From Pseudomonas faucium (GTDB lineage Bacteria; Pseudomonadota; Gammaproteobacteria; Pseudomonadales; Pseudomonadaceae): a stretch of DNA of 64,000 bases. Position numbers and translations under genes: made by a program. The stretch spans positions 42,721-106,720 of the forward strand of contig NZ_BQIP01000021.1 in NCBI RefSeq assembly GCF_021602585.1, given 5' to 3'. The notes beneath the pieces were generated by a model. It was not told the DNA's origin. It searched no databases and saw nothing but the letters and a program-made list of their open reading frames with translations. Positions 42,402 through 50,267 of the stretch are shown one piece after another; within the stretch, counting starts at the first letter, position 1; every line of letters begins with the position of its first letter.

Positions 42402-43799
42402 TCAACGCAACTCAGGGACGATCATGCGGGCCGGGGCTTGGGCGGCGCGGTGCCGAGCCACCCAGTAATAGAGCAGGCTGGGCACCACCAGGCCGATCAG
42501 CCAGGACACATCCACGCCGCCCAGGTGCGCGACCATGGGGCCGGTGTACAGCTTGATGTCGATGAATGGCATCTGCACCAGCACGCCTGCGGTGTACACG
42601 CTGATGCCGGGCCAGTTCCAGCGGCCGTAGCGGCCATCGGGGTCGGCCAGCGCGGGCACGTCGTAGCGCTCCTTGGTGATGAAGTAGTAGTCCACCAGGT
42701 TGACCGCACTCCAGGGCACGAAGAACGTCAGCAGGAACAGGATGAACGACTTGAAGGCGCTGAGGAACGAGTGCTGGCCGAGCAGCGCCAGCAGGGTTGC
42801 GGCGCCGACGATCAGCAGCACGAACAGCAGGCGCTGGGTGCGGCTGATCGCAAGATTGCCCCGGAAACCGCTGATGATGGTGGCGATACACATGAAGCTG
42901 CCGTAGGAATTCAGCGTGGAAATGGTCACCTTGCCGAAAGCGATGCTGAAATACAGCAGGGCCGCCGTAGTCCCCACGCCGCCCAGGCCGACGATGTAGG
43001 CCACTTCGCGGCCGGAAAATTCACCGCCAGCGATGGCGGCGGCGAATACCCCGAGGATCATCGAGGCCTGCGCGCCGATCACCGAACCCAGCCCGGCGGC
43101 GAGGAAGGTCTTGAGCGGCGAAGTGCTGCTGGGCAGGTAACGCGAATAGTCGGCGACGTAGGGGCCGAAGGCGATCTGCCAGGATGCGGCCAGTGACACC
43201 GCGAGCAGGAACGAGGCCCAGCTGAAGTGGCGGTTGTCGAGCAACTGGCCGATGTCGGCGATCAGCAGGATGCGGCTGAACAGGTAGACGAAGGCGATGA
43301 GGCCGAGCACGCTGGCGATCCGCCCGATCCAGTGGATCACCCGGTAGCCGGCCAGGGTCGCAAGCACGATCACCGCGGCGAAGATCAGAATGCCGGTGCT
43401 GTCGCTGACGCTCAGCAACTGGCCGATGGCCTGGCCCGACAGCACCGTGCCAGTGGCGGTGAAGCCCAGGTACATCAGGCACACCAGCACCATCGGGATG
43501 GCCGCGCCATAGACCCCGAACTGCACCCGGCTGGAAATCATCTGCGGCAAGCCCAGGCGCGGGCCTTGGGCGGCGTGCAGGGCCATGACCGCGCCACCGA
43601 TCAACTGCCCCAGCAGCAGGCCGATCAGCGACCAGAACACGTCGCCGCCCAGCACAACGGCCAGGGCGCCGGTGACGATGGCGGTTATCTGCAGGTTGGC
43701 GCCTAGCCACAGGGTGAATTGGCTGTACACCTTGCCATGGCGTTCGGCCTCGGGGATGTAGTCGATCGAACGCCGTTCGAGCACGGGTTTGCTGGACAT
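42402..43799 (-). CDS. NCS1-family cytosine/purine/hydantoin-type permease
   Basis: 465 aa, twelve hydrophobic helices. The N-terminus DYIPEAERHGKVYSQFTLWL followed by NLQITAIVTGALAVVLGGDV is typical; further VKSQ-like QMISSRVQFGVYGAAIPMVL and YVADYSRYLP fit the NCS1 consensus. It imports a nucleobase, hydantoin or vitamin-like compound with Na+ or H+. In Pseudomonas, some relatives serve histidine or urocanate uptake. Start set at ATG 43799; upstream extension lacks support. A HutC-like half-palindrome (43881-43894) lies 82 bp upstream. Confidence 0.9.
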   Translation of the reverse strand: MSSKPVLERRSIDYIPEAERHGKVYSQFTLWLGANLQITAIVTGALAVVLGGDVFWSLIGLLLGQLIGGAVMALHAAQGPRLGLPQMISSRVQFGVYGAAIPMVLVCLMYLGFTATGTVLSGQAIGQLLSVSDSTGILIFAAVIVLATLAGYRVIHWIGRIASVLGLIAFVYLFSRILLIADIGQLLDNRHFSWASFLLAVSLAASWQIAFGPYVADYSRYLPSSTSPLKTFLAAGLGSVIGAQASMILGVFAAAIAGGEFSGREVAYIVGLGGVGTTAALLYFSIAFGKVTISTLNSYGSFMCIATIISGFRGNLAISRTQRLLFVLLIVGAATLLALLGQHSFLSAFKSFILFLLTFFVPWSAVNLVDYYFITKERYDVPALADPDGRYGRWNWPGISVYTAGVLVQMPFIDIKLYTGPMVAHLGGVDVSWLIGLVVPSLLYYWVARHRAAQAPARMIVPELR

Positions 43800-43880
43800 T
43801 TGGGGCTCCGCTTCATTGTTTTTGTGTCGGGGAGGGGCCACGGGCGGCACGTCGCATGCGCGGCCTGGCTCTGATATGAG

Positions 43881-43894
43881 CATGTCTATACAAG
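43881..43894. promoter_or_regulatory. GntR (HutC-type) operator-like site
   Basis: CATGTCTATACAAG contains TGT-N4-ACA with the CTTGTATAGACATG sense on the other strand, as in HutC-subfamily sites. A second related sequence, ATGTCTAGAAC, is at 44001-44011. Both are in the 235-bp gap between the NCS1 permease and the EamA gene, which otherwise holds no gene. No GntR gene is in the window. Confidence 0.35.
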
Positions 43895-44034
43895 TAGGGT
43901 CAAGTGAAGCTTGCCGGCCACGACAGCTGACTGTTACGCCAGGCTGGGCGGCAACTGTGCCGGTCCTTGGGCGAGCGATGGCCGTATGCTGTAACGAAAT
44001 ATGTCTAGAACGCCTGAATAAGGAAGTAGTCGCA

Positions 44035-44922
44035 ATGCCACTGAAGGATTTGCTGATCGCCCTGGTGGTCATCGTCGCCTGGGGTATCAATTTCGTGGTC
44101 ATCAAGGTCGGCCTCGATGGCCTGCCACCGATGCTGCTCGGGGCGTTGCGCTTTTTGCTGGTCGCCTTCCCGGCGGTGCTGCTGGTCAAACGCCCGAAAT
44201 TGCCGTGGCGCTGGCTGATCGCCTATGGCGCGACGATTTCGCTGGGCCAGTTCGCCTTCCTCTTCCAGGCCATGTACAGCGGCATGCCGCCGGGCCTGGC
44301 GTCGCTGGTGCTGCAGTCGCAGGCCTTCTTCACCCTGGGCTTCGCCGCGCTGTTTCTCGGCGAGCGGCTGCGCCTGGCCAGCGTGCTGGGCCTGCTGGTG
44401 GCCGCCAGCGGCCTGGCGCTGATCGGCAGCGAAGACGGCGGCCACGTACCGATGGTGGCGCTGCTGCTGACCCTGTGCGCGGGGGCCATGTGGGGCATGG
44501 GCAACATCATCACCCGCCGCTTCGGGTCGGTGGACTTGGTGGCGCTGGTGATCTGGGGCGGGCTGATTCCGCCGCTGCCGTTCCTGGCGTTGTCCTGGTG
44601 GCTGGAGGGGCCGGCGCGGATCAGCCATGCCTTGCTCAACATCGGCTGGAGCTCGGTGCTGGCCCTGGCTTACCTCGCGTTCGTCGCCACCATGCTCGGC
44701 TACAGCCTGTGGAGCACCTTGCTGTCGCGCCACCCGGCAGGCAAGGTCGCGCCGTTCTCGCTGCTGGTGCCGGTGATCGGCCTGAGTTCTTCGGCGTGGT
44801 TGCTGGGGGAGCGGCTAACCGCGGTGCAGGGGTGGGGCGCGCTGCTGGTGATGCTGGGGTTGCTGGTCAATGTGTTCGGGCCCAAGCTCGGGCAGCGCTT
44901 GAGGGCTGCCAGCGCCCAGTGA
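44035..44922 (+). CDS. EamA (DMT) family exporter
   Basis: 295 aa with ten helices as two EamA repeats, first ending near LIGSEDGG and second starting MVALLLTLCAGAMWGMGNII. Opening LIALVVIVAWGINFVVIKVG is characteristic of the RhaT/YdcZ-like group. EamA proteins mainly export amino acids and small metabolites. ATG 44035 follows AGGAAG. Divergent from the NCS1 permease. Confidence 0.9.
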   Translation: MPLKDLLIALVVIVAWGINFVVIKVGLDGLPPMLLGALRFLLVAFPAVLLVKRPKLPWRWLIAYGATISLGQFAFLFQAMYSGMPPGLASLVLQSQAFFTLGFAALFLGERLRLASVLGLLVAASGLALIGSEDGGHVPMVALLLTLCAGAMWGMGNIITRRFGSVDLVALVIWGGLIPPLPFLALSWWLEGPARISHALLNIGWSSVLALAYLAFVATMLGYSLWSTLLSRHPAGKVAPFSLLVPVIGLSSSAWLLGERLTAVQGWGALLVMLGLLVNVFGPKLGQRLRAASAQ

Positions 44923-44970
44923 GCAGGGCTTTGTTAGACTGGCGTCTTTGCCAGGCCAATGGAGCTCCCC

Positions 44971-45291
44971 ATGATCATTTCCACCACCAGCCAGCTCGAA
45001 GGCCGCCCGATAGCCGAGTACCTCGGCGTGGTCAGTTCCGAATCGGTGCAGGGCATCAACTTCGTGCGCGATTTCTTCACACGCTTTCGCGACGTCTTCG
45101 GGGGCCGCTCGCAGACCCTGGAAAGCGCACTGCGTGAGGCGCGCGAGCAGGCGACCGAAGAACTCAAGGCGCGGGCACGGCAGTTGCAGGCCGATGCCGT
45201 GGTGGGTGTCGACTTCGAAATCAGCATGCCGTCGGTGCAGGGCGGCATGGTCGTGGTATTTGCCACCGGCACCGCCGTGCGCCTGAAGTAG
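44971..45291 (+). CDS. YbjQ family (DUF74) protein
   Basis: 106 aa, the size of the pentameric YbjQ fold. MIISTTSQLEGRPIAEYLGV and VSSESVQGINFVRDFFTRFR open the family, and ALREAREQATEELKARARQL with ADAVVGVDFEISMPS close it. The family is annotated as heavy-metal binding because of the fold, but its function is not established. ATG 44971 chosen because GGAG is 6 bases upstream; the ATG at 44959 would have none. Confidence 0.88.
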   Translation: MIISTTSQLEGRPIAEYLGVVSSESVQGINFVRDFFTRFRDVFGGRSQTLESALREAREQATEELKARARQLQADAVVGVDFEISMPSVQGGMVVVFATGTAVRLK

Positions 45292-45429
45292 GCAAAGTGC
45301 CACTGGTCGGCTGGCGATTTGCTCGGCCGGGCAGTCTGCAAATGACCGGCTAGTCTCACTTTCACAGGCTGCGTTTTCCTAGGCAAACCCTGTTGTTGCC
45401 GGCGCAGTCGCCACTGTGGGAGACGGGGC

Positions 45430-45618
45430 ATGAGCGAGTCCTTTTTCGAAGACATGAACGATGCGTTTCCGATCAACAGCCAGGTGCGCTGCGGCCAGTC
45501 GGCCTTCCGCCTGGGCTTCGCGCACATGACCCTGGACGATTCGGAACAACTGCAGCCGGCCCATCTGCAGCGCGCCAAGAAGGGCCGCTTCACGCCGAGG
45601 CTTCCGCCGAAAAAGTGA
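45430..45618 (+). CDS. Small hypothetical protein, 62 aa
   Basis: ATG 45430 follows GGGAGACGGGG. Acidic N-terminus (MSESFFEDMNDAFPINSQVR) and strongly basic C-terminus (RAKKGRFTPRLPPKK), suggesting nucleic acid or ribosome contact. One Cys. A terminator immediately follows, showing it is a separate transcription unit. Family unknown to me. Confidence 0.65.
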   Translation: MSESFFEDMNDAFPINSQVRCGQSAFRLGFAHMTLDDSEQLQPAHLQRAKKGRFTPRLPPKK

Positions 45619-45627
45619 CACTGTTCA

Positions 45628-45656
45628 CACAACCCCGCCCAGTGGCGGGGTTTTTC
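45628..45656 (+). terminator. Intrinsic terminator after the 62-aa gene
   Basis: AACCCCGCC-CAGT-GGCGGGGTTTTTCTT is a classic GC stem plus T-run on the plus strand. Confidence 0.9.
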
Positions 45657-45763
45657 TTGTCGTTGCTTGACCCGGCTCATGGTAACGGCGGGTTGCGCTC
45701 GCCCGAGCCCGGCAGTTGTGGTTTTCTGGCGCGACATCTCAGGCAAGGAAGGAGTGAGGTTCC

Positions 45764-46063
45764 ATGCGAGTCAGGGAAGAAACCTACTGGCAGTGGGCGG
45801 ATGCGCAATTGCACAGCCGCTGCCACGATGAAGCGTTGAGCGATGGCACCACCCTCGATGTGCAAGTGCGCCTGTCGCGGGTGGGCGCCACGCAATTGTT
45901 CCTGGGGCTGTACGGCCAGGATGGCAGGGCGTTGCTGGAGGAGTACTACCCGTCACGCCCCGGCGAAACCATGACCCGGGCATTGGTGTGGGGTGTCGAC
46001 CGCGCGCGGGCACTGGCCATCGGCGCCCTCGAAATGCCGCAGCGGCAGCGGCGCCGGGCATGA
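45764..46063 (+). CDS. Small hypothetical protein, 99 aa
   Basis: ATG follows AGGAAGGAGTGAGG, a strong site. The protein is soluble and rich in Arg (RQRRRA at the C-terminus) with an alternating hydrophobic pattern (TLDVQVRLSRVGATQLFLGL) suggesting a beta-sheet core. It is unlike any family I know. It converges on the gene at 46109 with a shared terminator in the gap. Confidence 0.7.
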   Translation: MRVREETYWQWADAQLHSRCHDEALSDGTTLDVQVRLSRVGATQLFLGLYGQDGRALLEEYYPSRPGETMTRALVWGVDRARALAIGALEMPQRQRRRA

Positions 46064-46065
46064 AA

Positions 46066-46090
46066 AAGCCCGGCCAGAAGGGCCGGGCTC
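46066..46090 (-). terminator. Intrinsic terminator of the gene at 46109
   Basis: On the minus strand GAGCCCGGCCC-TTCT-GGCCGGGCTTTTT forms a stem with a T-run. Confidence 0.85.
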
Positions 46091-46108
46091 AGGAAGTGGT
46101 GCAATCGC

Positions 46109-46438
46109 TCAGTTGAGCGGATCGATCACCTTGACTGCCTGCCGCTCACGGGCGGCGGGCCATTCTTGTTGCAGGGTCTGCAGAACGCGGCCGACGAACT
46201 CGGTGTCGGCGGCGGCCTTCTTGCCGACGTAGCCCTGGCCACGGCGGTAGACCTTGAAGCGGGCGCGCATGCTGGGCAGGTGCGCTTCGAATTCATCTTC
46301 GATGGTGTTCGGCGGCAGGCGGTCGAGGCGCACTTCGCCGGTTTGGCTGACCCACAGCAAGTGGTCGTCGAGGCTGTCTTTGCGCAAGGCGAACAGCTGG
46401 GCCAGTTGGTCGATCGTAGGATTGTTGTTCAAGTTCAT
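46109..46438 (-). CDS. Hypothetical protein, 109 aa
   Basis: Two adjacent Met codons (46441 and 46438) can serve; GGGGG is 4 and 7 bases away, so 46438 is chosen. MNLNNNPTIDQLAQLFALRK begins a soluble acidic protein, with DDHLLWVSQTGEVRLDRLPP and EFVGRVLQTLQQEWPAARER toward the C-terminus. I recall unannotated Pseudomonas proteins of this kind but no function. The 295 bp upstream (46442-46736) hold no gene; GTAGTGA-N10-TCACTAC at 46681-46704 is the only symmetric motif there. Confidence 0.72.
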   Translation of the reverse strand: MNLNNNPTIDQLAQLFALRKDSLDDHLLWVSQTGEVRLDRLPPNTIEDEFEAHLPSMRARFKVYRRGQGYVGKKAAADTEFVGRVLQTLQQEWPAARERQAVKVIDPLN

Positions 46439-46736
46439 CATAAAGCCCCCATTACCCATTGTTTGGTGATTTTCACAGTTGGCGCCACACCATGTAGCGC
46501 ACTACCAAGGCTGCTACAGCAGCATCGCAACAGGGGCTTTCTCACGCTGCCTTTTGGACAGTTCCCTCTCCACGGACAACCTGCGTTACCGCGCAGGCCG
46601 TCTGGAACACCCTTGCCACCGCTCCCGATCGGGGAACGGCTTCATCATGCACAAGGGCGATGAACGGCGTCAACCGTTTTGTAGTGAATATTTTTAGTCA
46701 CTACATATTGTTCGACAATCCACGTGCGCAGGCCGG

Positions 46737-47885
46737 TCACTGGCCAAGGTTGGCGAGAATTCGGTAGGCGGCGCGCACCCGCGCGTCGTTGGGGTAATTG
46801 CGGTTGGCGAGCAATATGATGGCCTTGCCTTCGCTTGGAATGAACGCGGCATAGGCGCCAAAACCATTGGTCGAACCGGTCTTGTTGTACCAGGCCTGGG
46901 TTGCGGCAGGCAGGGCCGGGTCGAGGCGCTGGGTGGCCTGGGGCTCGCGGATCAGCCGCGGGCTGTTGCCATCGACCAGGGTGTCCAGCGACACCGGGTA
47001 GGGGTAGCGCTCCCAGCCCAGCCCCTGGGTCATGGCGCCCACCTGGAAGTAGCCCGCCTGGGTGATGGCCAGTGCCTTGCGCAGCGCCTGGGGTAGCTCG
47101 GCCGGTTGCACCTGCAGGCGCACGTAGCGCAGCAGGTCGCGGGCGCTGGTCTTGATGCCGTAGGCCTCATCGGCAAAGGGGCCTGGGCTGACCCGCACGG
47201 GGCGGTTCTGGGCATCGTAACCTTGGGCATACAGGCTTTGGGCCTTGGCCGGTACTTGCAGGTAGGTGTGCTGCAAGCCCATCTGCGGCAACAGGCCCTG
47301 GCTCATCAGCTCGGCGAACGGGCGCTTTTGCGCGCGCGCGGCGAGGTCGCCGAACAGGCCCAGGCTTGGGTTGGAATAGCAGCGCTGGGTGCCGCGCGCG
47401 CTGCGCGGCTGCCAGTTGCGCAGGAAGGCCAGCGCCTGCTGGTCGGTCTGTACCTCGTCGGGGAACTGCAAGGGCAGGCAGTCGGCACTGTAGGCGCCCA
47501 GTTCCAGCACGCTGGCTTCACCCAGCGCGGTGCCGGCCAGGGCCGGCTGGTAGCGCCGGGCCGGGGCCTGCAGGTCGAGCCTGCCTTCGGCGCTGGCCAG
47601 GGCGGCGAGGGTGGCGGTGTAGGTCTTGCTCAGCGAGCCGATCTCGAACAGCGTATCGGCGCTCACCGGTTCACCGCCGGCCTTGCTCGCCACGCCATAG
47701 CTGAAGTACTGCGCCTGGCCGTTGGCGAACACCGCCACCGCCATGCCGGCAATGTCGTGCTCCTTCATCAGCGGGGCGATCACAGCGTCCACCTGGGCCT
47801 TGAGTGAAACGCCGGCATGCGCGGTGGCGCTGCCCAGGGCGATGGCAGTGGCGGCAACGAGCGGGGCGAGGCGGGTGAGGGGCAT
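46737..47885 (-). CDS. ampC: Class C beta-lactamase (AmpC-type)
   Basis: 382 aa with signal peptide (MPLTRLAPLVAATAIALGSA, THA). Active-site motifs are all present: Ser84-Leu-Ser-Lys87, Tyr170-Ser-Asn172 and Lys335-Thr-Gly337. Class C enzymes hydrolyse penicillins and cephalosporins in the periplasm. Unlike inducible ampC loci, no AmpR regulator is next to it; the divergent neighbour is a BASS transporter 118 bp away. ATG 47885. A second, penicillin-binding-like role cannot be excluded by motif reading. Confidence 0.92.
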   Translation of the reverse strand: MPLTRLAPLVAATAIALGSATAHAGVSLKAQVDAVIAPLMKEHDIAGMAVAVFANGQAQYFSYGVASKAGGEPVSADTLFEIGSLSKTYTATLAALASAEGRLDLQAPARRYQPALAGTALGEASVLELGAYSADCLPLQFPDEVQTDQQALAFLRNWQPRSARGTQRCYSNPSLGLFGDLAARAQKRPFAELMSQGLLPQMGLQHTYLQVPAKAQSLYAQGYDAQNRPVRVSPGPFADEAYGIKTSARDLLRYVRLQVQPAELPQALRKALAITQAGYFQVGAMTQGLGWERYPYPVSLDTLVDGNSPRLIREPQATQRLDPALPAATQAWYNKTGSTNGFGAYAAFIPSEGKAIILLANRNYPNDARVRAAYRILANLGQ

Positions 47886-48003
47886 GCAAGGGTCCTTTTC
47901 GGGATTGTGTCCGTTGAGCGACACCGGCGGGGGTTCCGGCGTTAGCAGGAAAAAACCGCAGACCTTATCGTGTGCCCTGCACAACGACAAGACGGAAACG
48001 GTT

Positions 48004-48996
48004 ATGAAGTATTTGCGCATGTTGTTCGACAATTTCACCCTGGCATTGCTCGGGGTGGTATTCCTCGCCACGGTGCTGCCCTGCTCGGGCGACGGTGCGG
48101 TCTACTTCGGCTGGCTGACCAACCTGGCCATCGGCCTGCTGTTCTTCCTGCATGGCGCCAAGCTGTCGCGCGAGGCGATCATCGCCGGTGCCGGGCACTG
48201 GCGTCTGCACCTGTTGGTGTTCTCTTGCACCTTCGTCATGTTCCCGTTGCTGGGCATGGCCTTCAAGCCGCTGTTCGTGCCGCTGGTAGGCAACGAGCTG
48301 TACCTGGGCGTGTTGTACCTGTGCGCCTTGCCGGCCACCGTGCAGTCGGCCATCGCCTTCACTTCGCTGGCACGCGGCAACGTGCCGGCCGCCATCTGCA
48401 GCGCGGCCGCCTCCAGCCTGCTGGGCATCTTCCTCACGCCGCTGCTGGTGATGATGTTGCTGGGCGCCAGTGGCGACACCGGCTCGGGCCTGGATGCGGT
48501 GCTGAAGATCACCCTGCAGCTGCTGGTGCCGTTCGTGGCCGGGCAGATTGCTCGCCGCTGGATCGGGGCCTGGGTCAAGCGCAATGCCCGCTGGCTGAAA
48601 CGGGTGGACCAGAGCTCGATTTTGCTGGTGGTGTACACCGCGTTCAGCGAGGCGGTGGTCACCGGGCTGTGGCACACCGTGTCGCCGCAGCACCTGGCAG
48701 GGCTGTTCGCCGTGTGCGGGATCCTGCTGGCGGTGGTGCTGTTCGGCACGCGCCTGCTGGGCAAGGTGCTGGGCTTCAACCTCGAAGACCGCATCACCAT
48801 TCTTTTTGCCGGTTCCAAGAAGAGCCTGGCCACCGGGGTGCCCATGGCGCAGGTGCTGTTCGTGGGCAGCGGCATCGGGGCGATGATCCTGCCGTTGATG
48901 CTGTTCCACCAGATCCAGCTGATGGTGTGCGCGGTATTGGCCCAGCGCTATGCCAGCCGCGAAGAAGCGCCTGAACAAGCGGCGGCGTCTTCCTGA
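48004..48996 (+). CDS. Bile-acid:sodium symporter (BASS/YfeH-like) family protein
   Basis: 330 aa with about nine or ten helices. YFGWLTNLAIGLLFFLHGAK, ALPATVQSAIAFTSLARGNV and FAGSKKSLATGVPMAQVLFV are diagnostic of the YfeH/SBF-like group, the last being the crossover motif region. Proteins of this type co-transport an organic anion with sodium; substrate unknown. GGAA lies 5-8 bases before the ATG. Confidence 0.9.
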   Translation: MKYLRMLFDNFTLALLGVVFLATVLPCSGDGAVYFGWLTNLAIGLLFFLHGAKLSREAIIAGAGHWRLHLLVFSCTFVMFPLLGMAFKPLFVPLVGNELYLGVLYLCALPATVQSAIAFTSLARGNVPAAICSAAASSLLGIFLTPLLVMMLLGASGDTGSGLDAVLKITLQLLVPFVAGQIARRWIGAWVKRNARWLKRVDQSSILLVVYTAFSEAVVTGLWHTVSPQHLAGLFAVCGILLAVVLFGTRLLGKVLGFNLEDRITILFAGSKKSLATGVPMAQVLFVGSGIGAMILPLMLFHQIQLMVCAVLAQRYASREEAPEQAAASS

Positions 48997-49013
48997 ACCC
49001 AAGGCGCCTTCAC

Positions 49014-49037
49014 GCCGGCCTCTGCACAGGGGCCGGC
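49014..49037. terminator. Hairpin between convergent genes
   Basis: GCCGGCC-N10-GGCCGGC lies just after the BASS gene and abuts the stop of the HExxH gene; no T-run, so termination is uncertain. Confidence 0.4.
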
Positions 49038-49630
49038 TAGCGCGCCTGGCCTGAGCTGCGTTCGCGCAATGCCTTGGCCACCTCGGCCTCGATCTTGTAG
49101 GCCGGCCCCTCCAGTGCCTGGTAGTCGCGCGTGTAGCGCCGGGCAAAATCCTCTACGCCCAGTTCCTGATACTGCTGCACATGCTTGAGCTCGTGGGCCC
49201 ACAGCGCCACGTTGTCCTCGGCATCGCTGGCATGGCGGAAGATGATCGTGTCGATCAGCGTCACCGCGTTCACATCGGGGTTCTGCAGCATCGCGTTGGC
49301 GGCGCTGACCTGCTGTTCGTCGCCCACCCGGTAGCGCGCCGCGTCGAGCACGGCAAAGTCGTACCAGGGCTCGAGCTGGGCGCGGATGTGCAGAGGGATG
49401 GGTTGGCTGCCGCTGGCAGTGGCCTCATCGCGGGCCTGGCGCAGGGCGAAGGCCAGGCTGCTGGAGGCCATGACCTCGACGTCCTTGAGCACCTGGCCAG
49501 CCTGGCCCGGGTCGATCGGCGCGCAGAAGCACCCCATCAGGCATACCTGGTATTGCCCGGGCGGGCAGGTTTGTTCGGCCATCACCGGCACACTGGCCAG
49601 TATCAGCAGCAGCAGGCTAGCGGCTCTCAT
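49037..49630 (-). CDS. Exported HExxH protein, DUF4157-like
   Basis: 197 aa with signal peptide (MRAASLLLLILASVPVMA) and a Cys-rich start of the mature protein (TCPPGQYQVCLMGCFCAP). The Zn-protease motif His146-Glu147-Leu-Lys-His150 sits in WAHELKHVQQYQELGVEDFA. This matches DUF4157-type domains seen in putative metallopeptidases; E183 or nearby may be the third ligand. The gene overlaps the end of the TetR gene by 14 bp, so it is translated from the regulator's mRNA. Substrate unknown; activity not shown by sequence alone. Confidence 0.8.
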   Translation of the reverse strand: MRAASLLLLILASVPVMAEQTCPPGQYQVCLMGCFCAPIDPGQAGQVLKDVEVMASSSLAFALRQARDEATASGSQPIPLHIRAQLEPWYDFAVLDAARYRVGDEQQVSAANAMLQNPDVNAVTLIDTIIFRHASDAEDNVALWAHELKHVQQYQELGVEDFARRYTRDYQALEGPAYKIEAEVAKALRERSSGQAR

Positions 49631-50180
49631 TCAAGGCCTTGTCGACGAAGCTTCGGCTGGCGGCCAGCACCTGGGCCTGCACGCTTTCGCTGGCGAGCAT
49701 GCGCCCGACCACCAGCGCACCGACACATTGGCTGATCAAGGCCCAGGCCAGGGTGTCGTCGCCCAGGGTTTCGCTCCAGGCCGCGTGCAGGCTCACTAGC
49801 CAATGCTCGGCCTGCTCGCGCACCGGCCGCTCGGCCCGGGCAATTTCCACGCCCAGAGGCGGCAAAGGGCAGCCGCCTTCGGCATTGTGCAGGTGCGCCA
49901 TGCTCAGGTACTGCTGCAGGCAGCGTTCCAGGCGCTCGCGGCTGGCGCCTTTCTGGGCCAGGCGCGCCAGCGGGCTGTTGCCCAGCTCCTGGCGCACCAC
50001 TTCGGTGAACAGGTCATCCTTGGACGGGAAGTGGTTGTAGAAGGCGCCGCCGGTCAGGCCGATGGCTTTCATCAGCCCGGCGACCCCGGTGCTGGCGAAA
50101 CCGCCGCGCTTGGCCAGCGCACCGCTGCTGGCCAGCAGCTTGTCGCGGGTCTGTTGCTTGTGATCGCTGGAGTAGCGCAT
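49617..50180 (-). CDS. TetR-family transcriptional regulator
   Basis: 187 aa. N-terminal HTH (RDKLLASSGALAKRGGFAST, GVAGLMKAIGLTGGAFYNHF, PSKDDLFTEVV) and an all-helical ligand domain with an invariant Gly-rich stretch. It is divergent from an SDR gene, and the perfect palindrome at 50231-50245 is its probable operator; repression of the SDR/isomerase operon and of itself is expected. The HExxH gene overlaps its 3' end. Confidence 0.92.
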   Translation of the reverse strand: MRYSSDHKQQTRDKLLASSGALAKRGGFASTGVAGLMKAIGLTGGAFYNHFPSKDDLFTEVVRQELGNSPLARLAQKGASRERLERCLQQYLSMAHLHNAEGGCPLPPLGVEIARAERPVREQAEHWLVSLHAAWSETLGDDTLAWALISQCVGALVVGRMLASESVQAQVLAASRSFVDKALNESR

Positions 50181-50230
50181 GGAAACCTCTGAGCGCTGGC
50201 TTGACGTTGGGGGCGATCATAACATAGCGT

Positions 50231-50245
50231 TCGTTTACTAAACGA
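50231..50245. promoter_or_regulatory. Probable TetR operator
   Basis: TCGTTTA-C-TAAACGA, a perfect 15-bp palindrome, lies 51 bp from the TetR start and 22 bp from the SDR start (GTG 50268), in a small AT-rich divergent gap. Confidence 0.65.
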
Positions 50246-50267
50246 TCATTCACCCATGGAGGCGCAC

